A stretch of 64,000 bases of DNA from Tupaia tana (GCA_026018925.1 JAKSZU010000016.1:60021575-60085574); one strand, 5' to 3'. Shown: positions 44,305 through 54,482, counted from the first letter of the stretch. Made by a program: numbers and translations. Notes: generated by a model not told the origin, from the letters alone.

Positions 44305-44753
44305 ACGTGGGTTTTGTATGATGGAGGCCCAGTTAGGAGTGGGACATCTTCATTTCTCCCAGCATGTCTACATCTCAGGAGCCATTGAGCAGGCTTTCTC
44401 TTGAAGAAGGGCTGTTCACGTGGGTTTTGTATGATGGAGGCCCAGTTAGGAGTGGGACATCTTCATTTCTCCCAGCATGTCTACATCTCAGGAGCCATTG
44501 AGCAGGCTTTCTCTTGAAGAAGGGCTGTTCACGTGGGTTTTGTATGATGGAGGCCCAGTTAGGAGTGGGACATCTTCATTTCTCCCAGCATGTCTACATC
44601 TCAGGAGCCATTGAGCAGGCTTTCTCTTGAAGAAGGGCTGTTCACGTGGGTTTTGTATGATGGAGGCCCAGTTAGGAGTGGGACATCTTCATTTCTCCCA
44701 GCATGTCTACATCTCAGGAGCCATTGAGCAGGCTTTCTCTTGAAGAAGGGCTC
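44305..44753 (-). repeat. Four tandem 113-bp monomers
   Basis: ATGTCTACATCTCAGGAGCC recurs at 44,364, 44,477, 44,590 and 44,703, exactly 113 bp apart and nearly identical. They form the 5' end of the composite element, where mouse and rat L1s carry promoter monomers. Confidence 0.92.
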
Positions 44754-45221
44754 GACAGAAGAATTCTTAATCAGAAAAGTGCTTGCACATTGATGTTTAT
44801 TGCGGCACTATTCACAATTGCTAAGACATGGAGCCAACCCAAATGCCCATGAACAGATGAACAGATTGAAAAACTGTGGCACATATACTCTAGGGAATAC
44901 TACTCAGCCATAAAAAAACAAACTCAAACTCAACAAAACCCTGGCTTTTAACAGAAAGTGGATGAATATGAAAGATTTACTGCTGAGTGAAGCAAGCCAG
45001 GCTATGAAGGAGAGACATTGTATGTCTCCACTTAATATATACCGAGTGTTCGCACTCTATGACCAAAACTGAATGATATAAAAAGGGGTATAATCTGTAG
45101 AAGAAAACTTTATAGTATTATCAACTGGACTGGCGAGAAATGTACATGTTGGAATATTAATTCTGCAAGCTAAATAACATGATTGAATGTATAAATGAAC
45201 TTGAATTAAAATAAAAATAAA

Positions 45222-45530
45222 AGGACTAGCAGTTGGTGTAATGGCTATGTCGCTGGGCTCCCATGTAGTCAACTGTGGTTCGAGTCCCGGACACAGTGGC
45301 TTAAACTCACGCTGGGTGCATGTGCGTGCGTGTCCAAGATCCTGAGAGGAGACTGGAGGAGAAGGGGTTGCGACGTAGCCATCCCCCCGGGGGAGTGATT
45401 TCTCACTTTCTGTCTCTCTGTCTCTCTCTGTCTTTCTGGCATGCAGATGCACCCTTTAGCAAAACCTTCTCCAAATAAATAAATAAATAAAATAAAAATA
45501 AAGAAGTAATAATAATAAATAAAATTAAAT
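45222..45530 (+). mobile_element. SINE-A copy with long AAATA tail
   Basis: Head GGACTAGCAGTTGGTGTAATG. Tail of AAATAAATAAATAAAATAAA then AATAATAATAAATAAAATT. Confidence 0.85.
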
Positions 45531-45695
45531 CTTTTTTTTTTTTTTTTTTTTTAGAGGTTTTTCACTATAGGGCACGTGCGCTCGCCCGGCGTGGGTTTTA
45601 AGCCACCAGGTCCGGGACGCGAACCGCAGTCGACTACGTGGGAATCCAGCGACATAGCCATTATGCTAACTGCTGGTTCATTAAATCTTTTTTTT
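45522..45695 (-). mobile_element. SINE-A deletion derivative with target duplication
   Basis: The 3' end (CCCTATAG as reverse CTATAGGG) passes directly into the head through GCGCTCGCC|CGGCGTGGG, skipping about 120 bp of body. ATTAAATCTTTTTTT lies on both sides, so the short form was present when it inserted or shortened later. Confidence 0.85.
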
Positions 45696-45785
45696 AAAAA
45701 AAGAAAAAGAAATGAATGTTTGATGATGGGGGAGGGGAAGAAACAAAAACATTCTGTACCTCTTATTTAAAAATAATTTGTTTAA

Positions 45786-45948
45786 GGTCAGTAGGTGGTG
45801 GTGTGGTGGTTAAGGTGTGAGACTCCCAAATAGCCAACCACAGTTTGAGTCCCAGATCTGGTGGCTTGCTTTCTCACTGTCCATCTCTCTGTCTCTCTCT
45901 GGTAAGCACACGTACCCTGTAGCAAGATTTAATAATAATGATAAAGAA
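45786..45948 (+). mobile_element. SINE-B/A hybrid-like copy
   Basis: SINE-B head and CT part, but the end is GGTAAGCACACGTACCCTGTAG, as in SINE-A. Confidence 0.7.
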
Positions 45949-46210
45949 CTTTTTTTTTTTGGAGAGGTTTTTGCTATAGGGCACGTGTGCTCACCAGAAA
46001 GATAGAGACAGAGAGACAGAAAGCAAGAAATCATTCCCCAGTGGGGATGGCCATGCCGCAATTCCTTCTCTTCCATTCTCGTCTTGGGATCTTGGGCACA
46101 CACACACACACCTGCCCAGCGTGAGTTTAAGCCACCAGGCCCGGGACTCGAACTGTGGTTGACTACATGGGAGTCCAGCAACATAGCCATTACGCCAACT
46201 GCTGGTACCC
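45949..46210 (-). mobile_element. SINE-A copy
   Basis: Minus orientation, full-length, with an ACAC run at 46,097-46,110. Confidence 0.85.
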
Positions 46211-46241
46211 CATGATAAATAAAATTAAATAACCCTTTTTA

Positions 46242-46543
46242 AAGAAAGAACGCATATGGAACCAGCAGTTGGCGTAATGGCATGTCGCTGAACTCCCATG
46301 TAACCGACCGCGGTTCGAGTTTTGGACCTGGTGGCTTAAACTCACGCCAGGCGTGTGTGCGTGCATGCCCAAGATCCTGAGAGGAGAATGGAGGAGAAGG
46401 GATTGTGGAGTGGCCATCCCCCCGGGTGGTGATTTCTCACTTTCTATCGCTCTGTCTCTCTCTGTTTTTCTGGCAAGGGCATGCACCTTATAGCAAAAAC
46501 TTCTCCAAAAAAAAAAAAAAAGAAAGAAAAAAGAACGCATATG
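46242..46543 (+). mobile_element. SINE-A with target duplication
   Basis: AAGAACGCATATG on both sides. Confidence 0.9.
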
Positions 46544-47282
46544 TGCAAGAAAACCAAAATGTTAATAATAGTTATTTCCAAGATGGCAGGATTGTGAGTA
46601 TGTTGTAGTTACCTACTGTTGCATAACAAACCACTCCAAAATTTAATACAGTCATCCATTGCTTAACAACTAGGAGGCATTCTGAGAACTGTGTCATCAG
46701 GAGACTCAGTATGTGAACATCCCGGAATTATTTAGTCAAACCTAGACGGTATAGTTTACTACACACACACCCAGGCCAAGTGGTACAGGCCATCTACAAA
46801 CCTGTACAACGTGTACTGCACTGAACACTGCGGGCAGCTGTAACACCATGGTATTTGTGTGCCTTAACATATCCAGTAGAAGAGGTACAGTAAAAATACA
46901 ACCTAAAAAAAAATTTTTTTAAAGATACATCTGTACAGGGCATTTAACATGAATGAAGCTTTCGACACAGGAAGTTGCTCGGGTGAGTCAGTGAGTATGT
47001 AGGGAGTGAGTGTGAAGGCCTCGGACATTATCTTATGCTACTGTAGTTTTATAAACACTGTCCACTTAAGCGACACTAAATTTATAAAAAAAGGTTATTT
47101 TTCTTCAATAATAAATTAATCTTAGCTTGCTATAAATTTTTACTATATAAACCTTGAAATTGTTAAACTTTCTGACTCTCATAGCAACTTGAAAACAAAC
47201 ATTTTGTACAGCTGTACAAAAATATTTTCTTTATATCCTTATTTTATAGGCTTTTAAAATATGTATTTAAAGTTTTTTTATT

Positions 47283-48148
47283 AAAACTAAGACAGAGGCT
47301 GTGGGCCTGGAGGGCCTGTGAATCTGTCTCTTGCTTCAATAGTGTTTGGGTGAAACAGACCCAGGAACTCTTGACCACCTTCTAATCTCTTCTCCAGTTG
47401 CCATCTCTGAGACCATCTTCTGGGCCACCTCCTGCCTCTGGGACCAGCCAACACCGTTTTGTGGCTAGCTCCTAATTATGGACCAACCCCGAGCGCCCAG
47501 ATTTGTTAGAATTATTTTACTGAGATGGAGGTCCCCGTGAACAGCACGGTCAACCTGCATCTGTGGGCCTCTTCCCCCACCTCTCGCGGGTTTCTATCTG
47601 GACCATGGCAATGTGGCTCTGGAGGGCGTGGGCCACTTCTTCCACGAGTTGGAGGAGGAGAAGTGCGAGGGCACAGAGTGTACCTTAAAGATGTAAAACC
47701 AGCTCAGCGGCTACGCTCTTTTCCAGAACGTGCAGAAGCCATCTCAGGATGAGTGGGGTAAAACCCTGGACGCCATGGAAGCCATCTTGACCTTGGAGAA
47801 GAGTTTGAACCAGGCTCCTTTGGATCTTCATGCTCTGGGTTCTGCCCACATCGACCCCGATCTCTGTGACTGGAGACTTTCTAGATGAGGAGGTGCAACT
47901 CACCCAGAAGCTGGGCGACCACCTGACTAACAGGTAGGCGATGGGGTCCCCAGGCTGGGCTGGGCAAGGTTCGCCCTGAAACACAAGTAGGGACCTCCAG
48001 AGTCCAATGGCCTGGAGCCCCTGCATCTCCTGCTATTAGCTTCCAAGCCTCTCCCTCTGGCCACTGGGCAGCTTTTTAACTGCCCTGGAGCCCTCTCCTA
48101 TGCCTTGGACCAAATGAAAATAAAGTTTTTACAGAAAAAAAACTAAGA
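47283..48148 (+). pseudogene. FTL: Ferritin light chain processed pseudogene
   Basis: Full transcript copy. 5'UTR with the iron-responsive-element region (47,324-47,360), a degenerate coding region (GGAGGTCCCCGTGAACAGC; GGCCACTTCTTCCACGAGTT; GACCACCTGACTAAC), the 3'UTR ending CTTGGACCAAATG then AATAAAGTTTTTACAG, and an A tail. AAAACTAAGA flanks it at 47283-47292 and 48139-48148. The start codon is lost (CCG in place of ATG at 47,489), and frameshifts and stops break the rest. It is not functional. Confidence 0.92.
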
Positions 48149-48349
48149 TATAAACACACATATAAGTCTAGGCCTACATAGGGTCAAGATCATCAGTAGC
48201 ACCGTCGCCCATCACCACGTCATGTCTCTCTGGAAAGGCCATGATGAACAAAACAACATGAGGTTAAATCAAGCCCAAGAGAACATGATGACTCAGAAAT
48301 ATGAAATGCATAAGGCCATTGCCTGAACATGACACAGTGTTTCATGGTA

Positions 48350-48624
48350 AACTTTTCTTTTTTCTTTATTTAAGAAATAAGACAAACAGCATATGCACTT
48401 GTCAGAGAGACAGAGAAAGAGAAAGGGAGAAGGAGAAAGTACCCCCCCTGGGTAATGTCATGCCACAATCCATTCTCTTCCATTTCTCTATCCTGGGCCC
48501 ACACACACACAAGCACCCAACCCTGCAGACATTTCTCAAGCCACCAGGGCCAAGATTCAGACTTCTGTCAGTCAGGTGGGATCCAGCTTTCCTCAACCAC
48601 CAGGCTGTGGGACAGGCCCAGTAA
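48350..48624 (-). mobile_element. SINE-C copy
   Basis: Minus orientation inside the Tigger-like element. GTAAACTTTTCTT on both sides is the target duplication. Confidence 0.85.
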
Positions 48625-49127
48625 ACTTTTCTTATAAGTAGGAAGAGTAAAATAATAATAACTCTAAAATAATAATAAATAGCATAGTAAATACATAAAC
48701 CAGTAACCATCATTTTATTACCATTATCAAGTACCGTGTACTATCCATAACTGTATGTGCTATACTTTTATCCAACTGGGAGCATAGTAGGTTTGTTTAC
48801 AGCAGCATCGCTATAAACACTTGAGTAATGTTTTGCACTAAGACATTGTGACAACATGAGGCAATAGGAATTTATCGGCTCCATTATAATCTTATTGGGC
48901 CACCATCCCATTTCAGTCCATTATTGACTGAAATGTCATTACACAGTGCACGACTATAGCTTAAAACAGCAAGTTATTATTATCTCCAATGGTTCTGAAA
49001 ATTGCCTGGCCTCAGCTGTTCTCAGTGGGTGTCTCACATGATTGCAGTGAGATCAAGACCCAGGGCTGGAGTCATCCAATGGCACATGAGAAAAAAAAAA
49101 TCTTAAAGATAAATACAAGGGAAATCA

Positions 49128-49325
49128 TACAATCTAGTATTATTGGGGCTGGCAGGTGGCATGGTGGTTAAGGTGCTGAACTCTCACGTGGTTGACCATG
49201 GTTTGAGTCCCAACCCTGGTGGCTTGCTTTCTGACTTTCCCTCTCTTCCTTTCTCTGTCTCGCTCTGGTCAAATTAAAAAATAATAATAATGAATAAAAT
49301 AAAACAAACAAGTCTTTTAAAAAAT
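49128..49325 (+). mobile_element. SINE-B copy
   Basis: AATCTAGTATTATT before and AATCTGGTATTATT after mark the target duplication. Confidence 0.85.
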
Positions 49326-49605
49326 CTGGTATTATTATAACAATGGTATTGAATTCCACTTTTTGTTTTCCATACCATTTAAGAGACTAATAGCTTTTTA
49401 AACTATTACTCTGTTAGTGGACATAGAATGTACAGAGATACAATTCTGTGACATTAACAACTGAAGGAGGTAGGACTGAGCTATTAAAGGAGTACCGTGT
49501 GTGTTACTGAAGTTAAGCTTACACAAATTTTAATTAGCATACTCTACTTTTAGGATTAAAAATGTAATCCTCATGATAACCACAAGGAAAATAGTTAAAG
49601 AAATA

Positions 49606-49650
49606 CACCAAAAAAAAAAAAAAAAAAAAAAGAAAGAAAGAAAGAAAGAA
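49606..49650 (+). repeat. A-run and (GAAA)n
   Basis: About 22 A then four GAAA units, not attached to a recognisable SINE. Confidence 0.8.
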
Positions 49651-49809
49651 AAGAATTTAAACATTTCACTACAAACAAACAAACAAAAAAAATCAGCCAA
49701 ACACAGAAGATGATATTAACATAGGAAATGAGGGACAAAAGCCATAAGGCATATGGAAAATCAGTAGCAAAATTAGAGAAGTAATTAGAGAAGCAAATTC
49801 TCCAATCAA

Positions 49810-49965
49810 AAGATAGAGATTGGGGGACCAGCAGTTAGTGTAATGGCTATGTCGCTGAACTCCCATGAAGTCAACCACTGTTCGAGTCTCTGTCTTTCTG
49901 GCGAGCACACGCGCCCTATAGCAAAAAACTCTTAAAAAAAGAAAAAAAAAAGAGATTGGCAGAAT
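49810..49965 (+). mobile_element. SINE-A deletion derivative (about 120 bp)
   Basis: The head is joined at the B box to the 3' end: GTTCGAGTC|TCTGTCTTTCTGG. All of the body is missing. AGAGATTGG lies on both sides of the copy. Confidence 0.85.
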
Positions 49966-49989
49966 GAAGTTTTAAAAACACGAGCCACT

Positions 49990-50257
49990 GGGAACCAGCA
50001 GTTAGCGTAATGGCTATGTCGCTGGACTCCCACGTAGTCGACCGCGGTTTGCGTCCGTGGCTTAAAACTCATGCCGGGCGCATGTGCATGCGTGCCCAAG
50101 ATCCTGAGAGGAGAATGGAGGAGAAGGGATTGCGGCATGACCATCCCCCCTGGGGGGTGATTTCTCGCTTTCTGTCTCTATGTCTCTCTCTGTCTGTCTG
50201 GCGAGCGCATGCGCCCTATAGCAAAAACCTCTCAAAAAAAAAAAAAAAAAAAAAAGA
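49990..50257 (+). mobile_element. SINE-A whose 3' flank matches another SINE's 5' flank
   Basis: Full-length except for a short deletion after the B box (GCGTCCGTGGC). Its left flank does not match its right flank. The right flank AGAGATGACTTTT matches, inverted, the flank of the SINE at 53,152-53,290. Confidence 0.85.
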
Positions 50258-50331
50258 GAGATGACTTTTATGAAAACGAATTCTAAAGCACTAGGTAAAT
50301 CATAGTTGCTTTTTGTTTTGAAACTCCCACA

Positions 50332-50932
50332 TTTTCGTCCTTTTTGTGTTGCTATAATAGAATACGATGGACTGGGTAATTTATGGACAAAATAAGGTTA
50401 TTTGGCTCATAGCGCTAAAGGCTGGGAAGTGCAAGAGCATGGTGCTGACACCTGGTGAGGGCCTTCACGCTACATTATCCCATGGTGGAAGATGGAAGGG
50501 CAAGTGAGCGCATGAAATGGAGAGGGAAAAGGGGTCTGACTGCCACAATCACTAAACCTCCTGTGATAACAGCATTAACCCATTCATGAGGGCAGAGCCT
50601 TCATGACCTAATCACTTCTTGAAGGCCCTACTTTTTTTTTTTAAAGGTGCATGTGCTCTCCTGAGAGAGACAGAATAGGAAGGAGTAAGAAATCATGGTG
50701 GCCATGCTGCAATCCTTTCTCCTCTGTTCTTGGGATTTTGAGCACCCTTACACATGCACCCAGTGCGATCCTCAAGTCGCCAGGTCTAGGACTTGAACTG
50801 TCCTGTCAGCCATGTGGGATTCAGCCACCCCAATCTCCATGTCACCTGCAGACCCAAAGGCCTCATATCTTAATACTGTTACAATTCAATTTCAACATGA
50901 CTTTTGGAGGAGACATTTGAATCATAGCACTC
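50332..50932 (-). mobile_element. MaLR (MST/THE1-like) LTR, antisense
   Basis: TTGTGTTGCTATAATAGAAT, GACTGGGTAATTTATGG and CATTCATGAGGGCAGAGCC are MST/THE1 landmarks in reverse. The far end is ACTTTTGGAGGAGACATTTG. A SINE interrupts it. Confidence 0.75.
50630..50857 (-). mobile_element. SINE-C-like copy
   Basis: Minus orientation within the MaLR LTR. AGGCCCTACT and AAAGGCCTCA flank it. Confidence 0.75.
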
Positions 50933-51009
50933 CACAAAGTGTTATATTCTACTTTGGTTGATTTGATGCTAGAACCCCTAGTTTACTCCAATTATTTCAA
51001 GTTTGGGAT

Positions 51010-51315
51010 TTTTTAGAATAGTTTTTTTAGGGACCAGCAGTTAGCATAACGGCTATGTCGCTGGACTCCCACGTAGTCAACCATGGTTCACGTCCTGGAC
51101 CCGGTGGCTTAAACTCACACCGGGTGCGTGTGCGTGCGTGCCCAAGATCCCGAGAGGAGAATGGAGGAGAAGGGATTGAGGCATGGCCATCCCCTCTGGG
51201 GGGTGATTTCTCGCTTTCTGTCTCTCTGTCTCTCTCTGTCTGTCTGGCGAGCACACGCACCCTACAGCAAAAACCTCTCCAAAAAAAAAATTTAAAAAAA
51301 GAATAGGTTTTTTAA
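51010..51315 (+). mobile_element. SINE-A with target duplication
   Basis: AGAATAG followed by T-rich sequence lies on both sides. Full-length. Confidence 0.85.
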
Positions 51316-51458
51316 TTTAACTTTATTTATTATCATTATTATTTCAGTTTGACGAGAGAGAGAGAGAGAGAAAACAAGCCACTGGGTCTGGGATTCGAAC
51401 TGTGGTTGGTCATGTGGGAATCCAGTGCCCCCAAACACCATGCCACCTGCTGGTCTCA
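51316..51458 (-). mobile_element. SINE-B copy
   Basis: Minus orientation, directly after the previous copy. Contains (GA)n. Confidence 0.75.
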
Positions 51459-51889
51459 AGTTTGGGATATTTTATAGTTAGGGTTCTATGATGAGTGTCA
51501 CCACTTCCAGGGATAGGAAATAATTGTACTTCCTTTCTCCTTGAAGTTGGACATGGATATAGGACTTCTTTGGCTGATGAAATGGGAGCAGCATGATGTA
51601 TGCCACTCCTGGGTAGAAATACTTAAGACCCTGCTCAGGTTCTCTGTGCTCTTCTTCTGTCTTAGTGAGCAGAGACACATGTCGAGGTGACAGAAGACTG
51701 GAATTCTGAGACAATACATGGACAACAGCTGCCTAGAAGTGTTTCTTAGACTTGAAGTGAATTTTGGACAAAAAGAAATAAACTTTTTTTATTAGGTACT
51801 GAGATTTTTGGTACTGTTTGTTGTTGCAGCCTAACCTAACTTATCCTTAATGATCCAGAAACTCATAATCTGATTGAAAACACTTCTAA

Positions 51890-52865
51890 ATCAGAGGTAT
51901 TTTCACAGGAGACTGGAGGAGTCCGACCCAGTGAGGCCCCAGGATCTGTCTGAGCCCCCCGCCCCGACCTTTGAGCTCTGCTTCCGGTCAGATTAACATG
52001 CTGGCAAGGCCACTGTTGTGCACCCCCTGACCTTGGAACAAAGCTTGGGTCAATTAGCATGTCAGCAACTGCTTGCTATTTGCTCCAGAAAACTGGTAGC
52101 CTTGCTGGGAAGCGACCCCCCTCTGACTCCCCAATTTACTACTATAAAAGAATTGCATAGCTCTCTTATACATCCTGAGTATATGATAAAATTTTCTAGG
52201 AACTCCCCTGACTGCTCCCCTTTGCTATAATCACCTACTATTAATTACAATGCTTTATCTCCATGGTCACAGTAGAGGGTGGGCTGAAGTTCTATCTAGG
52301 CAGAAATGGTCTTGACCTTTGGAAGGCCCTCCAAAATACATTTAAGGTAAACTTAATCCTTTCTTTATGTAAAATAGGATTAGGTCAAAACTGGCCCAGG
52401 ACCACCACCACCACCCCCCCCCCCCCCCGCCCTCACCAAGCGAAATAGATAAATATTTTAAGACTCCTCAAATCAAGTTTTAAATCCCTATAAAACTATG
52501 TAAGTATCATTCTTTATTAAGATCCATAAGAACTAATATCTATTCTTGAGATTTTATTTTCTCAGAGCCATTCCTGGTAATCACAAGATGGCTGCTGCAC
52601 CGCATCAGCTGATAATCATCTCTGCTTACCGGAACCACTTTCCCGAAACTGCATTCTATGGAGACCCACCTACAATTGAGGAAATGCACGAGACCCACCC
52701 CTTAATCCAACCCTGAATAGAATCTATGTTCCCTTTTGTTAAAAACTTTATGAGCTGGTAATTGAAACACTAGCCCCTCTCCCTTTATTTGCATGTAACA
52801 CATTTTCAATAAAAAGGCACGATGATTCCTAGCAGTTGTCACTCCTCAGAGAGCGATCTTAGAGG
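51890..52865 (+). mobile_element. LTR-like ERV segment
   Basis: AAGATGGCTGCTGCACCGC and a TTTGCATGTAACACATTTTC lead to an AATAAA at 52,809, then a short R/U5-like stretch. The upstream part (TTAGCATGTCAGCAACTGC) also looks LTR-like. No open viral frame. 52,596-52,768 is the part shared with the composite element. A 17-C run lies at about 52,410-52,428. Confidence 0.55.
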
Positions 52866-53151
52866 AGTGTCCAGCATAGGACGTGCATGAAAAGGCACCG
52901 AGGCCTCTGTCTTCTGTTCACCTGCACCGCCTCCGTCAAGATAACCCACCCACGCCGAGGCTGGTCCTCGGCAGGAGACAATACTGTCTTTCACACACAG
53001 TGTCTCTACTTCTCTCTACAAATCAATTCTGATCTCTCACGAATGACCAGTTTCTCCTACTTACTTATAATTGTAGTTTATACAGGTCCTCTCAAGCCCC
53101 AGATTTATATTCTGAGATTCAAGTATTATTTCCTACTGCTAACTGAGTGTC

Positions 53152-53304
53152 CTCCATTCTCCTCTCGGGATCCTGGGCACACACGCACACGTGCCTGGCG
53201 TGAGTTTTAAGCCACCGGGTCCAGGACGCGAACCACAGTTGACTACGTGGGAGTCCAGCGACATAGCCATTACGCTAACTGCTGGTTCCCAAAAGTCATC
53301 TCTT
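53152..53304 (-). mobile_element. 3'-truncated SINE-A
   Basis: Head and part of the body only. The break is at TCCTCCATTCTC on the + strand, with no poly-T. Its 5' flank is AAAAGTCATCTCTT (53,291-53,304). Confidence 0.85.
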
Positions 53305-54285
53305 GTAGTCATGCTCAAACCGTGAGTTAGTTGTTAATTATAGCTGTCATTTCTCTTGGGCAGAAGTTCTTATGTTTAGCGTACCCAAATTTATTACTAG
53401 CCTTTTCTGTTGCTTGTTAGGAAATCTCCAAGGTTTAAAAACTTTTCTCACCAATATTCTCCAATTCTTGTTTTACTTCCATTATTTAAGTTCTTACTTT
53501 GCATAGAGTCCATCTTTGTATGTGTGATATGAAGTAGGGAATTCAGTTTCCTTTTTAGTCATATGAATCAATAATTTTCCAATTCCACTGTGTTCATTTA
53601 AATAAGCTTTAAAAAAGAAATTTTAGATTTCTGTATTTGTCAAACTTTTCTTTTTTTTACTGTCCATTTATGCTCTATCAAAGTCAATATAAAGCAAAGT
53701 TTCAATATTATATACCACTACTGGTGCAATGAATTTCTCTTTGAGTTGGAGCAAATCTGAGCAAATATTCCCAGCCCGTCTCTGAGGGCCTAGCTGGAAC
53801 AGTGCTTCAAAAGGAAGAAGTGACCCTTTTATTGCTTTCCCAAGAGTGAGCATGATGGGCAGAAGTTGTAGAAAGCAGCTACAATCTGAGCAAGCGCAGT
53901 GATGACCTTTAGACACAGGTAAAAACGCGGTTCTATGGGCTGTCGAACATTCAAGCATAATTCTGTTTCCTAACTTGAAGTAGGTTCAGTGGGAAAAGGA
54001 GTGTAAAAATCATTTGCAACAACAGATAATTTGTTAGAGCTAATGTTTTTTAGTAAGATTAACATGTATAAACCTAACCTATTTCTTATTTAGCAGAGAT
54101 TACTTATAAAATATAATAGGAAAAATAATATTCATAACATACCAAAAAAAAGCTATAAAAGACCTAAGCACAAATCTAACAAGAAATATGAAAGAACTAT
54201 ACTTTGTCAGGCTTCCCTGAAGGAGAAAAAGAAGAGAGAGATAGTATATGTCATATTCATGGATGATAAGATTTAACAGTGTAAA
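53305..54285. other. Upstream stretch with possible old L1 text
   Basis: 53,340-53,680 is T-rich and resembles an antisense old L1. The rest (53,690-54,285) shows nothing I can name. Confidence 0.35.
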
Positions 54286-54289
54286 AATG

Positions 54290-54482
54290 TAGGGCCAGCA
54301 GGTGACATGGTGGTTAAAGGCACTGATTCCCATATGGTTGACTATGGTTCAAGTCCCGGACCTGGTGGCTTGCTTGCTTGCTTTCCCTTTCTCTCTCTCT
54401 TTCTGTTTCTCTCTGGTGAAATTGAAAAAATAATGGAATTTTAAAAAGAAATAAATAATTCTTTTTTTTAAAAAAAAAAAGT
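54290..54482 (+). mobile_element. SINE-B copy
   Basis: Head AGGGCCAGCAGGTGACATGG, repeated GCTTGCTTGCTT, mixed A/T tail. Confidence 0.8.

Larger units (their letters stand above)
41360..44768 (-). mobile_element. Composite VNTR retrotransposon (L1 5' part + VNTR + LTR fragment)
   Basis: Flanked by a perfect 15-bp duplication GACAGAAGAATTCTT (41360-41374 and 44754-44768). On the minus strand it runs from 44,753 to a poly(A) seen as about 20 T at 41,373-41,392. Sense order: four 113-bp monomers (44,305-44,753), 5'UTR with one more partial monomer (43,813-44,304), ORF1 coiled coil (about 43,320-43,812), GC-rich VNTR (41,748-43,320), LTR-like segment (41,595-41,748), AT-rich 3' end with AATAAA (41,393-41,594). 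It has no ORF2, so it must depend on L1 machinery in trans. Confidence 0.88.
40410..45215 (+). mobile_element. L1 ORF2 end and 3'UTR, host of the composite insertion
   Basis: 40,500-41,374 reads as L1 ORF2 C-terminal text (AGAATAGAGTCCCCAGAAAT, GCAAATGGTGCTGGAAAAAC, then ATGATCCAGCAATCCCAC). It resumes at 44,754 with the rest of ORF2 and the 3'UTR to an AAATAAAAATAAAA end at 45,220. The frame has several stops. The 3.4 kb composite element splits it. Confidence 0.85.
46650..48957 (+). mobile_element. Tigger-like (Tc1/mariner) DNA transposon with nested inserts
   Basis: Terminal inverted repeats: CAGTCATCCATTGCTTAAC at the left; the right end reversed reads TAGTCGTGCACTGTGTAA. TA flanks each end. 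Internal landmarks include TTGTACAGCTGTACAAAAAT at 47,204 and TAAGTCTAGGCCTACATAGG at 48,164. The ferritin pseudogene and a SINE-C sit inside. No transposase frame survives. Confidence 0.75.
46605..49085 (-). mobile_element. MaLR-type LTR, split by a Tigger-like transposon
   Basis: CTGTTGCATAACAAACCACT at 46,615 and GCTTAAAACAGCAAGTTATT at 48,959 are adjacent pieces of one antisense MLT/MST-like LTR. The transposon interrupts them at a TA. Confidence 0.6.

Noticed and set aside
47525..47752. A 75-codon frame in the ferritin pseudogene as a gene
   Set aside because: It mixes shifted frames of the ferritin light chain and lacks the native start.
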